This document shows positions 36,701 through 45,840 of a stretch of 64,000 nucleotides of DNA, one piece after another. Under the pieces are notes generated by a model that was given only the letters and a program-made list of their open reading frames with translations, searched no databases and had not been told where the DNA came from. Every line of letters starts with the position of its first letter. The stretch's first letter is position 1. Made by a program: the position numbers and the translations under genes. This DNA comes from JBBWZH01 sp035544115 (GTDB lineage Bacteria > Actinomycetota > Actinomycetes > Mycobacteriales > CADCTP01): positions 6,200,001-6,264,000 of the forward strand of contig OY970235.1 of NCBI GenBank assembly GCA_963714145.1, in the 5' to 3' direction.

Positions 36701-37816
36701 ATGAGCCTGCGGCGAACGACAGCCACCCGGTTCCGGTTGGCCAACCACATCATCGGCGCACCCGCCGAGCCCGCACGCTGGGCCGAGGAGCCCCGGCTCC
36801 GCGACAAGGGCGGCTTCGGCGAGGGGCGGGGGGTCACCGTCGCCGTGCTGGACAGCGGCATCAGCCGGCACCCCTGGCTGGCCGGCAGCTACCACCAGCC
36901 GCTCGGCCTGGACGCCTCTGACCTGTGGGATCTCTCCGGTGCGGCGCTGCCGCGGCACGTCGGCCATGGCACGTTCGTGGCCGGCGTGGTGCTGCAGTAC
37001 GCCCCGGCCACCAGCCTCGTCTCGCGCCGCGTGGTCGACCTGGACGGGCACGCCGACGACGCCGACCTGGCCGCGGTGATCAACGGCCTGCGCCAGCTGA
37101 ACCCGGACGTGATCAACCTCTCGCTCAGCCCCGAGGTCGAGCCGGGCACCGTGGACGAGGGCACCAGCCAGACACTGGCCGCCGTCCGCGCCCTGCAGGA
37201 CGAATGCGGCACGATCTTCGTGGTCGCCGCCGGCAACAGCGGCGACCAGTTCCCGGTCGAGCACCTCGCCCCGCAGGACGAGCTGACCGTGGTGGTCGGC
37301 GCGCTCGACCTCAGCGGCCAGCCGGCCTGGTTCAGCAACACCCAGTTCGTCAACCTGTGGGCCCCGGGCGTCGACGTGATCAGCTCGTTCGTGCACTGGA
37401 ACGGCCTGCTCGCGCCGAACCAGCCGGACGACCACGACGACGGACCCGACGACGGCCACCAGCACGGCGGCCACGAGCACGGTCATGAGCACGGCGGCGG
37501 GCACAACAACAGCGCCGTCGCGCAACGGCCCGGCCACCACGACCCGACGCCGCCCACCCCGGCACCGGCGACCCGGCCGGTCGCGCCGTTCGCCGGCTGG
37601 GCCCGGTGGAACGGCACCTCGTTCGCCGCGCCGGCGGTGACCGGGGCGATCGCGGCCGAGATCAGCAAGCTCAGCAGCGTGACCGACCCGATCCAGCGCC
37701 GTCGCTTCGCGCTGGACAAGGTGATGGACGCGGCTCGCGACATCGAGGTGAACGGCGAGAAGAGCAAGGCGCTGACCGCGGCGCCGATCGCATTGCAGGG
37801 GCCGCCCCGAGGGTAG
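36701..37816 (+). CDS. cytoplasmic subtilisin-like (S8) serine peptidase with His-rich insert
   Basis: A 371-residue protein starting at ATG 36701 behind GAGGAGGG. The catalytic triad is visible: D51 in VAVLDSGIS, H89 in HVGHGTFVAG, S307 in NGTSFAAPAVTG, with the oxyanion N179 in AAGNSGD. There is no signal peptide or prodomain, so it probably works in the cytoplasm. Between the oxyanion and serine blocks, residues 243-281 form an insert with some 11 His and 9 Asp/Glu residues, a possible metal switch. It is flanked by a divergent CHAT gene and followed 41 bp downstream by a small acidic-protein gene. Confidence 0.93.
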   Translation: MSLRRTTATRFRLANHIIGAPAEPARWAEEPRLRDKGGFGEGRGVTVAVLDSGISRHPWLAGSYHQPLGLDASDLWDLSGAALPRHVGHGTFVAGVVLQYAPATSLVSRRVVDLDGHADDADLAAVINGLRQLNPDVINLSLSPEVEPGTVDEGTSQTLAAVRALQDECGTIFVVAAGNSGDQFPVEHLAPQDELTVVVGALDLSGQPAWFSNTQFVNLWAPGVDVISSFVHWNGLLAPNQPDDHDDGPDDGHQHGGHEHGHEHGGGHNNSAVAQRPGHHDPTPPTPAPATRPVAPFAGWARWNGTSFAAPAVTGAIAAEISKLSSVTDPIQRRRFALDKVMDAARDIEVNGEKSKALTAAPIALQGPPRG

Positions 37817-37857
37817 GTGATGGGGGATTTCCGGACGCTACAGACAGGTGATCACGC

Positions 37858-38301
37858 GTGCTCGATGATGACGAGTTGCTTGCGCAGCTTGCCGATGTGC
37901 TGGACGAGGAAAGTCCGGTCCCGGCCGAGGCGCTGATCGCGGCCCGGGCCGCGTTCGCGCTCCGCCGGCTGGACGAGGAGTTCGCCGAACTGCTGTTCGA
38001 TTCGGCGGACGTGCCGGCACCGGCGGGTCTCCGCGGCCCGCCGGCCTGGCCCCGCCAGCTCACCTACCAGGTCGGGGACCTGTTGATCGAGTGCGAGGTG
38101 GACGCGACCGGCCTGATCGGTCAGGTGCTGCCGGCCATGCCGGTCACGTTGGAGGTGATGACGTCGACCGGCGCGACCCGTCCGGTCGACGTCGACAGCG
38201 GCGGGCGGTTCGTCGCGCCGCTGCCCGGGCACGGCCCGATCCGGCTGCGCTGCCAACCCGGCCAGCGTCGACCGGTGCTCACCCCCTGGCTGTTGCCCTG
38301 A
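37858..38301 (+). CDS. small acidic protein linked to the CHAT/S8 pair
   Basis: A 147-residue protein of unknown family, GTG start with an AGGTGA site. Residues 1-60 are acidic and helical (LDDDELLAQLADVLDEE, RRLDEEFAELLFDSAD); residues 70-145 are beta-rich (LTYQVGDLLIECEVD, VTLEVMTSTGATRPVDVDSG), like a small beta-sandwich or regulatory domain. It has no signal peptide. It follows the S8 gene in the same direction by 41 bp and is probably co-transcribed, so it could be a regulator, inhibitor or substrate of the peptidases. That role is inferred from position only. Confidence 0.7.
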   Translation: MLDDDELLAQLADVLDEESPVPAEALIAARAAFALRRLDEEFAELLFDSADVPAPAGLRGPPAWPRQLTYQVGDLLIECEVDATGLIGQVLPAMPVTLEVMTSTGATRPVDVDSGGRFVAPLPGHGPIRLRCQPGQRRPVLTPWLLP

Positions 38302-38403
38302 CGACCCCTGTTGCCCTGATGACCGCGTTGCCCTGACGACCGCGTGCCCTGACGACCGCGTGCCCTGACGACCCTGTTGCCCGCACGACCCCGTTGCCCG
38401 CCC
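38291..38403 (+). repeat. six or seven 16-17-bp tandem units covering a stop codon
   Basis: Units such as CTGTTGCCCTGATGACC and GCGTGCCCTGACGACC begin at 38291, 38308, 38325, 38342, 38358, 38374 and (partial) 38391. The first contains the Leu-Pro codons and TGA of the 147-residue gene; the copies continue 100 bp into the gap. Five of the units keep an in-register CCCTGA. Confidence 0.88.
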
Positions 38404-38467
38404 AGACTGGCGGACTGGCGCGGACCGGCCCGGTCGGCCCGGAATCCCCGGGCCGACCGGGCCGTGG

Positions 38468-40678
38468 CTATGCCGCCGCTGGACGCAGGTGCCGGCGGCC
38501 GGTCAGGAACGCCAGGCCGTACAGCACCGCGACCAGGATCAGCAGGAAGCGGTAGCCGGTGATCAGCGCGAGGTACTCCAGCGCGCCGCCGACCATCGCG
38601 CCGAGCAGGTTCGCCCCGAACGCCAGGGTGGACACGCCGGACCCGCCGACGCTGCGGAACCGCTGCGCGAACACCAGGTTGGCCAGGAAGATCGGCGCGA
38701 ACGCGATCGCCACCCCGGCCAGGAACCGCAGCGGCAGCGCCAGGTCGAGCAGCGCGGCCGGCGGGATCAGCCAGGCCAGCACCAGGGTCGCGAGCAGCCC
38801 GCCATACAGCAGCGCCGGACGGGGCAGCCGGAACCGGCGGGCCACCTCGACCGCGGCCAGCACCGACAGCAGCACGCCGGCGAACACGGCCGCGTTCACG
38901 AACCAGGTCGTGCCGAACAGCAGCGCGAACTGCACCACGTTCTTCGTCTCCAGCAGCAGGAACGCCGCGCCCATGAACGCCAGGTCCAGGTACGGCCGCA
39001 TCTGCCGGATCGGCTTGCCGGAGGTGCCCCGGATCAGCACCAGCGAGGCGAGCAGGATCAGCCCCAGCATCCACAGGTAGAAGGACGGGATGCTGTGGTC
39101 GGCCAGGTACGGGAACGGCCGGTCGTCGGTGGCCGGCGAGAGTGCGCCGGGCGGCCGGGTCCAGTTGGTCGCGCAACTCGGGGTGGTGCCGTCCTTGTCG
39201 ATGGTGAGGACGGCCTGCAGTCGGGCGCCGACCTGCTCACCGCTGATCTGGACGCACGGCGTCGTGCCGTACACCGCGGTGATGCTGCCGGCGTACCGGT
39301 CGAGCAGCCACGCCTCGTAGTAGTTGTACATGGCGAACTGGCCGCCGGGCTTGAGCAGTTCCCGGTCGCGGCCGATCGCCTCGGTGGTGAACAGGTAGTT
39401 CTCCAGCCGCAGCGCGGACTGCCCGGTCACGATCGTGGCCGAGTCGGTCAGCGCCAGGATGATCAGGTCGTACTGCTTGTGCGTGCGCTCGATGAACGCG
39501 CGGCCGTCGTCGATGTGCACGCTGACCCGCGGGTCCTGGTACGGGCGGGCCGGGTGGTGGTCGCGGCCCAGGTGCTGCAGCACCGGGTCGATCTCCACCG
39601 CGTCCACGTGCCTGGCGCCCTGGTCCAGCGCGATCGCCACGTCGTTGCCGGTGCCCGCGCCGATCACCAGCACGTCGGCCGGCGCCGGGCGGTGCGCGTA
39701 CGGCAGCAGGTACCGCGAGGTCGGCGACTCCTTCAGCCGGTCCAGCGTGTACGCGGTCTGGTGCGGCACGTTGTTCACCGAGACGACCAGGCCGGAGCCG
39801 TTCTCCCCGGGCACCGCGTGCACCTTGTAGTACGGCGACCAGTGGTCCCCGCCGAAGATCGACTGGGCGCCGAGCAGGAGCAGCACCGCGGCGATCCCGG
39901 CCTGCTGCCAGCGGCCGGCGCGCCGGCCGAGCAGCAGCACCAGCGCGACCGCGACCAGCACCGCCCAGCCCACCGGCGGCAGGCTGAGGAAGGACAGCCC
40001 GGCGAACACGACGATGCCGGCCAGGCTGCCCATGATGTCCAGGCGGTAGGCCTCCAGCGGCTCGAACCGGCCGAAGGTGCGAGCCACCTCCTCGGCCAGC
40101 AGCGCCATCACCGCGACGGTGAGCAGGAAGATCGCGGCCAGGCTGGCCCACCGGGGCAGCGGCGCCGAGCCGTTGATCCCGACGATCTGCCGCGGCCCGG
40201 ACAGCGCGATGATCGTCACCGGGAACACCAGCCCGAAGCCGACCAGCACGGCCAGCGCGACCGGGGCCAAGGGAAAGAGGTCCCGGGCCGAGCGACCGCG
40301 CAGGAAGCCCAGGCCAATGCCGAGGAAGCTGGCCAGCAACACGAAGTTGGTCAGGTGCGCCAGGTAGACGTCGTTCGCGGCGGTCCAGCGGATCAGCGCC
40401 AACTCCACGAACAACATCAGGAAGCTGGCCAACACCAACCGCTGCCGGTCGGACAGCCCGCCGCCGGGCGCCTGCAGCCGGGTCAGCACCGCGCCCCGCC
40501 GCCCAGCCGGACTGGTCAACCCGGCCGGCCCGGTCAACCCGGCCGGCTCGGTCGCCTCGACCACCCCGGCCGGGCCGTCCGGGCCACCCGGCTCGGCCAC
40601 CACCCCGGCGCCGGCGGGCGCGTCACCCGAGCGGGTCGCCCGGTCGCCCTCCGCCACGTCCTCGGACGCACCATCCAC
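38468..40678 (-). CDS. polytopic membrane protein with spermidine-synthase-like methyltransferase-fold domain
   Basis: A 736-residue protein. After a low-complexity Gly/Pro/Ala N-terminus (1-70) come seven or so TM helices, then a soluble Rossmann domain with DVLVIGAGTGNDVAIALDQG (SAM-type loop), VDAVEIDPVLQHLGR and YDLIILALTDSAT, as in fused spermidine-synthase-like proteins, then another set of TM helices (LYLWMLGL onward). The start is GTG 40678, but a later start is possible because the first 70 residues are not conserved-looking. It may transfer an aminopropyl or methyl group or act as a transporter-enzyme fusion; the substrate is not known. Confidence 0.85.
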   Translation of the reverse strand: MDGASEDVAEGDRATRSGDAPAGAGVVAEPGGPDGPAGVVEATEPAGLTGPAGLTSPAGRRGAVLTRLQAPGGGLSDRQRLVLASFLMLFVELALIRWTAANDVYLAHLTNFVLLASFLGIGLGFLRGRSARDLFPLAPVALAVLVGFGLVFPVTIIALSGPRQIVGINGSAPLPRWASLAAIFLLTVAVMALLAEEVARTFGRFEPLEAYRLDIMGSLAGIVVFAGLSFLSLPPVGWAVLVAVALVLLLGRRAGRWQQAGIAAVLLLLGAQSIFGGDHWSPYYKVHAVPGENGSGLVVSVNNVPHQTAYTLDRLKESPTSRYLLPYAHRPAPADVLVIGAGTGNDVAIALDQGARHVDAVEIDPVLQHLGRDHHPARPYQDPRVSVHIDDGRAFIERTHKQYDLIILALTDSATIVTGQSALRLENYLFTTEAIGRDRELLKPGGQFAMYNYYEAWLLDRYAGSITAVYGTTPCVQISGEQVGARLQAVLTIDKDGTTPSCATNWTRPPGALSPATDDRPFPYLADHSIPSFYLWMLGLILLASLVLIRGTSGKPIRQMRPYLDLAFMGAAFLLLETKNVVQFALLFGTTWFVNAAVFAGVLLSVLAAVEVARRFRLPRPALLYGGLLATLVLAWLIPPAALLDLALPLRFLAGVAIAFAPIFLANLVFAQRFRSVGGSGVSTLAFGANLLGAMVGGALEYLALITGYRFLLILVAVLYGLAFLTGRRHLRPAAA

Positions 40679-40765
40679 AGCCGTACCGTCCTTCCGCCGT
40701 ACGGAGTCGCACTGGCGGGTGCAATCGGCGCAGACACCCGCCCGCGACGCGAACAGGCATGGAGC

Positions 40766-42160
40766 TTAGGGGGTGATGCGGCCGAGCGGGGCCCACCGCG
40801 GCGGCCCACCGCCGGAGTACGAGAGGTGCTCCACCTCGACCGGGATGTAGCTGTCGCTGTAGTGCACGTCCAGGTTCTCCGGCGGCAGCCGGCGGCGCTG
40901 CCGCGGGGTGAGGTGACCGTCCCGGCGCAGCGCGGCCTGCTCCACCTCGATGGTGCGGCACAGTGCCGCGGAGACCGGGGCGTGCACCTTGGCCGACTCG
41001 GTCGGCACCTCGACGAAGAAGTTCACCGCCGGGTCGGCCCGCATCGCCTGCAGCATCAGGGTCAGCGCGAGCACCGCGCCGCTGGTGCCGAGGCTGCGGG
41101 TGCCCGCCACGAACGTGCACCAGTGCGACCGACCCAGCGCCGCGGCGAACGGGTTGCGGCAGGTCAGGATCATCGCGTAGGTCGGGTAGAGCCGTTCGTC
41201 CAGCTCGACCAACCCGTTCCGGCCGTACGGGAAGACCTCCTCGGACCGTCCCAGTAGGACGGTCATGGACCGGGAACCGTAGGTGGGGAACGCGCCCTCG
41301 TCGCGCATGTCCATGGCCAGCGGGATCGAACTGCGCGGCTCGGCGAACTCGCGGGCGGCCGCCTCGAACAGCGCGCCGTGCCAGAAGTTGGTGTCCGGGC
41401 CGCCGATCACCACCACGTCCCGCTCGGCCAGCAGGCCCGGGTCGACGCAGTGCTCCGGCCACATCATCGGCGCGTCGGCCAGCCCGTCCGGCCCGCGCAG
41501 CGCGTCCGGCCCGCGCAGCGCGGTGGCCAGCTCCGGGACGAAGACCAGGTCCTTGACCGCCAGCGTGTGGTCGACGTCCTGGACGCCCTCGGGCAGCTCG
41601 CGCTCGAACACGTACGGCGCCAGCGGGATGCCGAACGGGCGCAGGTCAACCTCCACATGCGACCGCCGCTGCCGGTCGGCGAAGATCGGCAGCAGCAGCT
41701 CGTGTTCGCGGCCGACGTCCCGGCGGTTGCTCGGGATGACGATCAGCGGCCGGCTGGGCGGCAGCAGCACCCGCAGCCCGGCCCGGTAGACCGGGTCGTC
41801 CTGGCTGGCCGCGTCGATCTGGCGCATCGGCGCCCGGCGCTCCACCGCGAGCAGCTGCAGCCGGCGCGGCCGGGCCCGGTCGGACCGGGCCCGCTCCGCG
41901 CCGGGCACCAGCAGCACCCGGCTCAGCCGGGGCGCGCGCAGCCCGATCGCGAGCAGCACCACCGCGGCGATCCCGGCGGTCAGCCCGAGGAAGCCGAACA
42001 GCGGCCAGGTGTGCTGGGTGGCGTCCAGGAAGCCGGCGATCACCGCGCTGGTACTGATGCCGGCCAGCAGCGCGCGCGTTCCGTTCAGCCGGATATGCCG
42101 GCGGAGCCGTTCGATCGGGGACATAAGGTAGCTGCGCGGCTGCGGACCAGCTTCGACCAC
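40766..42160 (-). CDS. membrane-anchored protein of unknown family, divergent from the ATPase/FRG pair
   Basis: A 464-residue protein. I start it at GTG 42160, 8 bp after GGAAGGAG; ATG 42124 is another option. Two TM helices near residues 30-75 anchor a large cytoplasmic part. It contains LIVIPSNRRDVGREHELLLP, VVVIGGPDTNFWHGALFEAA, MTVLLGRSEEVFPYGRNG and FVAGTRSLGTSGAVLAL, a pattern like a nucleotide- or ligand-sensing Rossmann-like fold, though I cannot name the family. A 15-bp duplication gives ALRGPDALRGPDG. It is divergent from the P-loop ATPase by 131 bp, so a shared control region and function are plausible. Confidence 0.65.
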   Translation of the reverse strand: MVEAGPQPRSYLMSPIERLRRHIRLNGTRALLAGISTSAVIAGFLDATQHTWPLFGFLGLTAGIAAVVLLAIGLRAPRLSRVLLVPGAERARSDRARPRRLQLLAVERRAPMRQIDAASQDDPVYRAGLRVLLPPSRPLIVIPSNRRDVGREHELLLPIFADRQRRSHVEVDLRPFGIPLAPYVFERELPEGVQDVDHTLAVKDLVFVPELATALRGPDALRGPDGLADAPMMWPEHCVDPGLLAERDVVVIGGPDTNFWHGALFEAAAREFAEPRSSIPLAMDMRDEGAFPTYGSRSMTVLLGRSEEVFPYGRNGLVELDERLYPTYAMILTCRNPFAAALGRSHWCTFVAGTRSLGTSGAVLALTLMLQAMRADPAVNFFVEVPTESAKVHAPVSAALCRTIEVEQAALRRDGHLTPRQRRRLPPENLDVHYSDSYIPVEVEHLSYSGGGPPRWAPLGRITP

Positions 42161-42291
42161 CCGGCATTCTCCTTCCGGTCTACCCGCCGGCCCTATTCTC
42201 GCCCGGGGCCGAACGGGCAACTCGATCGCCTCGGGTTCCGGTGGCCGGGTAGGGTGAAATCCTCGCAGGCAGCCGGCACCTTGGGGCGTTC

Positions 42292-43872
42292 ATGAGCGGC
42301 AGGCGACATGCCGTCGATCCGGTCGGTCCGTTCGGAAATCCGGATGGCTCCCGTGCCGACATCGACGATCTGCTCGGCGAGTTCGTCGACTTCGAGGGCG
42401 AACTGGCGCACGGCGGGTTGGCCACCCGGGCGGACGACTCCAAGGTCCGGGTGATCGTCGGCAACCTCGGCGCCGGCAAGACCGTCTACCTGCGCCGGCT
42501 GCAGGATTTCCAGTCGCACCACGACTCGGTCTACGCCGACGTGCCGCAGCAGAGCCCGCCGAAGACCGAGGTGATCGTCCGGGTCTGCCAGTGGTACTCC
42601 GGCCAGGTGCTGGTGGAGAAGTGGATGCAGATCTGGGAGCGGGCCATCCTCCGCTCGCTGGCCTCGCACCTGCTGCTGCACCCTGACCTGCGCTGCTACG
42701 TGCCGGCCGAGCAACGCACCGAACTGTGGGACACCTACCGCAAGCTACTGGACGACTTCCGCCGGCCGCGGTCGATCTACAACCAGGTCCGTGACATCGT
42801 GCTGTCCCAGCACACCGCGCACCAGCTCTCCACCTACCTGGACGACCCGATGTGGGACGACCTGGAGGATGTGCTGGCCGAGCTGATCAGCCGCAGCAAA
42901 CCGATCTATTTCTACCTGGACGCGGTGGACGAGGAATTCAGCCACGCCCCCATGTACTGGCTGAAATGCCAGGAGGGGCTTTTCTACCAGGTCATGCGGC
43001 TGCTCCGGGATCACCGCTTCGGCGGCCGGCTGCACGTGGTGGTCGGCATCCGCGACATCGTGATGTCCTCGGTCTACCGCTCCGAACACGCGCCGCGCTA
43101 CTACAACGAACCGCACATCCGGGTGCTCACCTGGGACCGCCCGTCCCTGCAGTTCCTGCTCCGGCAGAAGCTGGAGCGGCTGCCCCCGTCCTTCCTGATG
43201 CGCCAACCAACCGACGGCGTCACCACCCGCGACTGGCTCGGCGTCAGCACGATCGCGGACGAGTGGGGCGGCAAGGAACGCATCGACGAGTACCTGATCC
43301 GGCACACCCGGCTGATCCCGCGGGATCTCGTCTCGCTCGGGAACGAGCTGGCCGAGGAGGTGTTCCGGCAGAAACGCGCCGGCCGCGACCGGTTGCCCGA
43401 GGCCGCCATCCGGGACATCGTCGCCCGCTGCGCCAAGCGGTTCGGCGACTCCCAGCTGGCCCAGTGCGCCAACCAGATCACGTCCGACCTGATGCCCCGC
43501 AACGCCGCCCAGCACAACTACTCCGACGTCTACACCAGCACCCAGACCTACATCCGGGAAATCGTCGACGAGATGCGCTCGATCATCCGGCTGATCGGCG
43601 CGGACATGTTCCCCCGGTCCGATCTGGACGGGCTGCGCGAGATCGCCAACCCGCATTTCGAGAACGCCACCGATCTGGCCGCCGTGCTCTGGCAGAACGG
43701 CCTGCTCGGCTACGTCGACAAGGACGGCAAGAGCCGCTTCTACTCCCTCGGCGACGTGGCCGAATTCCACCTGCCGCCGTACGTGGAGACCTACGTGCTG
43801 CACCCGTGCCTGGCCCGCAGCGTCGGGCTGAGCAGCCCGCGCCGGGCCGCCCCGGCCGGGTGGGAGCGATGA
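42292..43872 (+). CDS. STAND-like P-loop ATPase, partner of an FRG protein
   Basis: A 526-residue protein without TM helices. Walker A is VIVGNLGAGKT (about 55-65) and Walker B is IYFYLDAVDEEF (about 206-217), followed by VVGIRDIVMSS (sensor-like Arg) and a helical region. A C-terminal winged-helix-like segment reads LWQNGLLGYVDKDGKSRFYS. This is the architecture of signal-transducing NTPases. Its stop overlaps the start of the FRG gene by 4 bp (ATGA), so the two proteins are made together. The N-terminus is short and has no sensor, which may be supplied by another protein. Confidence 0.82.
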   Translation: MSGRRHAVDPVGPFGNPDGSRADIDDLLGEFVDFEGELAHGGLATRADDSKVRVIVGNLGAGKTVYLRRLQDFQSHHDSVYADVPQQSPPKTEVIVRVCQWYSGQVLVEKWMQIWERAILRSLASHLLLHPDLRCYVPAEQRTELWDTYRKLLDDFRRPRSIYNQVRDIVLSQHTAHQLSTYLDDPMWDDLEDVLAELISRSKPIYFYLDAVDEEFSHAPMYWLKCQEGLFYQVMRLLRDHRFGGRLHVVVGIRDIVMSSVYRSEHAPRYYNEPHIRVLTWDRPSLQFLLRQKLERLPPSFLMRQPTDGVTTRDWLGVSTIADEWGGKERIDEYLIRHTRLIPRDLVSLGNELAEEVFRQKRAGRDRLPEAAIRDIVARCAKRFGDSQLAQCANQITSDLMPRNAAQHNYSDVYTSTQTYIREIVDEMRSIIRLIGADMFPRSDLDGLREIANPHFENATDLAAVLWQNGLLGYVDKDGKSRFYSLGDVAEFHLPPYVETYVLHPCLARSVGLSSPRRAAPAGWER

Positions 43873-44603
43873 GGCACGTCCGGCCGATCCAGTACACGAA
43901 CTGGGCCGAGTTCAAGCGCGACCTGTTCGCCGAGCTGTTCGAGACGCAGCGGTTCCAGCCCGACCGGTACCTGTTCCGCGGCGTCGGCGACGCGAACTGG
44001 GGGCTCTGTTCCTCGTTCGACCGGCGGTTCGCCGGCGTCCCGCTGACCCGCCGCATGCAGCTGTGGGACCAGCTGATCCGGGAGTGGCAGAACGGCTGCA
44101 CCGAGGCCGGCGTGCCCGACCCGGTGCTCCAGGACGACCGCAAGCTCTGGGCCCTCGGCCAGCACCACGGCCTGCCGACCCGGCTGCTGGACTGGACCAC
44201 CAGCCCGTACGTGGCCGCGTTCTTCGCCTTCCACGACCACCTGATCACCGGCGGCGCCTCGTTCGACCACGTCGCGGTCTGGGCGCTGCACCTGGACAAC
44301 CCGGTCTGGTCCCGGGAGCGCGGCGTGGAGATCGTGAGCGCGCCGTCACTCGACAATGTCCGGCTGCGCAACCAGGGCGGCCGGTTCACCCTGTCCCGGG
44401 CGCCGTTCGCCACCCTGGAGGAGTATGTCGAGCGGTTCGCCACCGACGTCGCGCTGACCAAGTGCGTGCTGCCGGCCGCCGACGCCGAGCACGCGCTGTC
44501 CGACCTGGACGCGATGGGGATCAACAGCTACGACCTGTTCCCGGACCTGACCGGGCTGGCCGGGCGGGCCACCATGCGCGCCTCGCTGGCCGCGCACGAC
44601 TGA
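43869..44603 (+). CDS. FRG domain-containing protein
   Basis: A 244-residue protein with the FRG hallmarks: RYLFRGVGDANWGLCSSFDR near residue 35, QHHGLPTRLLDWTTSPYVAA near residue 100, then FFAFHDHL and VAVWALHLDNPVWS. FRG domains occur in bacterial conflict and toxin-like systems and resemble nucleotide-handling effector folds; the activity of this one is unknown. It overlaps the ATPase gene and ends 11 bp from the convergent HNH nuclease gene. An ATPase/FRG pair suggests a two-gene sensor-effector unit. Confidence 0.88.
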   Translation: MRHVRPIQYTNWAEFKRDLFAELFETQRFQPDRYLFRGVGDANWGLCSSFDRRFAGVPLTRRMQLWDQLIREWQNGCTEAGVPDPVLQDDRKLWALGQHHGLPTRLLDWTTSPYVAAFFAFHDHLITGGASFDHVAVWALHLDNPVWSRERGVEIVSAPSLDNVRLRNQGGRFTLSRAPFATLEEYVERFATDVALTKCVLPAADAEHALSDLDAMGINSYDLFPDLTGLAGRATMRASLAAHD

Positions 44604-44614
44604 CCGTCCGGCTG

Positions 44615-45319
44615 CTACTTCGGCTTCGGCTTCGGGCAGGTGCCGAGCATCGAGCCGAGCGCGGTCTTGTCGGCGACCGAGATCGTCAGGTGGTAACGGC
44701 TGGCCACATCGACGTACTTGATCGCGTAGGTACACCGGTACGCCGACCGGGGCTGCCACTCCGACGGGGTGCTGTCCCCTTTGGACGCGTTGGTCGGGCC
44801 GTCCACGGCGAGCAGGTTGCCCGGGTCGTTGGCCAGGTGCAGCCGCTGCGTGGGCGTCCAGGACCGGGCGCCGTGCGACCAGGCGGCAGACAGCGGGTAG
44901 ATGTGGTCGATCTGCACGGCCGCCGCCTTGGCCTTGGTGAAGACGATCGTCCGGCCGGTGTACGGGTCGGCCAGGACGCCCGCGACGACCGTGCACTTGC
45001 CGCTCAGCTTGACCTTGGTCAGGTCGCGGCGCAGTACGTCGTCGCGCTGCCGGCAGCCGTTGTGGTCGAAGTCGTACGACCACGCCGGGCCGAAGTCCTT
45101 GGTGCGCTCGTAGCCGCCGGTGCGCGGCGCGGCGACCGTGAGCTTGGCCAGTTCCGCGCGGGCGGTCACGCTGTCCGCCGGCCGCACCGCGACCGGCGGG
45201 CCGCCGCTGTCGGTCGGCCCGCCGACCGCCCCGGACTGCAGCGCGGCGCAGGCGGCCACCCCCAGACCGACGAGCACACCGAGCACGATCCGGTTGCTGC
45301 GACGCACTCGACGGCTCAC
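44615..45319 (-). CDS. secreted HNH endonuclease family protein (DUF1524 type)
   Basis: A 234-residue protein with an N-terminal hydrophobic signal (IVLGVLVGLGVAACAALQSG). The nuclease core reads FDHNGCRQRDDVLRRDL, GVLADPYTGRTIVF, the HNH His in QIDHIYPLSAAWSHGA, RLHLANDPGNLLAVDGPTN and ASKGDSTPSEWQP. It ends in KPKPK. This layout is common in exported actinobacterial nucleases that degrade environmental DNA. It is convergent with the FRG gene, so it is probably not part of that unit. A Cys after the signal (AAC) could be lipid-modified. Confidence 0.9.
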   Translation of the reverse strand: MSRRVRRSNRIVLGVLVGLGVAACAALQSGAVGGPTDSGGPPVAVRPADSVTARAELAKLTVAAPRTGGYERTKDFGPAWSYDFDHNGCRQRDDVLRRDLTKVKLSGKCTVVAGVLADPYTGRTIVFTKAKAAAVQIDHIYPLSAAWSHGARSWTPTQRLHLANDPGNLLAVDGPTNASKGDSTPSEWQPRSAYRCTYAIKYVDVASRYHLTISVADKTALGSMLGTCPKPKPK

Positions 45320-45385
45320 ACCAGCAGAAGTACCACCTCACCCGGACGCCGGAAACCTGCCGCGCCGCCCGTTGCGCCCGCCGGG

Positions 45386-45840
45386 CGTCAGGCCGCGGTG
45401 AAGGTGATCGGAAGTGCCTCCATCCCGTAGGCGAACGGGCTCTCGTGCGGCACCAGCGGGACGTCCGCCAGCCGCACGTCCCGCAGCCGACGCAGCATCG
45501 CGGCCAGCGCCACCCGCGTCTCCATCCGGGCCAGCGGCGCGCCCAGGCAGAAGTGGATGCCGTGGCCGAGGGTGAGGTGCCGGTTCGGCTGCCGGCGCAC
45601 ATCGAACTCGTCCGGCCGGTCGAACTCGGCCGGGTCCCGGTTCGCCGACGGGATCCGCGCCATCACCCAGTCACCCGCCGCCACCGCCTGCCCGTCGATC
45701 TCGGTATCCACCGCCGCCACCCGGGGGAACTGCGGCACCGGCGGCAGGTACCGCAACACCTCCTCGATCGCCCCCGGGATCAGGCCCGGGTCGGCCCGCA
45801 CGTCGGCCAGCGCGGCCGGATGCCGGTCGAAACACAGCCA
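45386..45840. repeat. 455-bp perfect duplicate, copy 1 (end of P450 gene)
   Basis: Identical base for base to 46595-47049. The identity begins 2 bp beyond the stop codon and stops abruptly inside the gene; beyond it the paralogues differ at many positions. This points to gene conversion between tandem genes. Confidence 0.93.
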
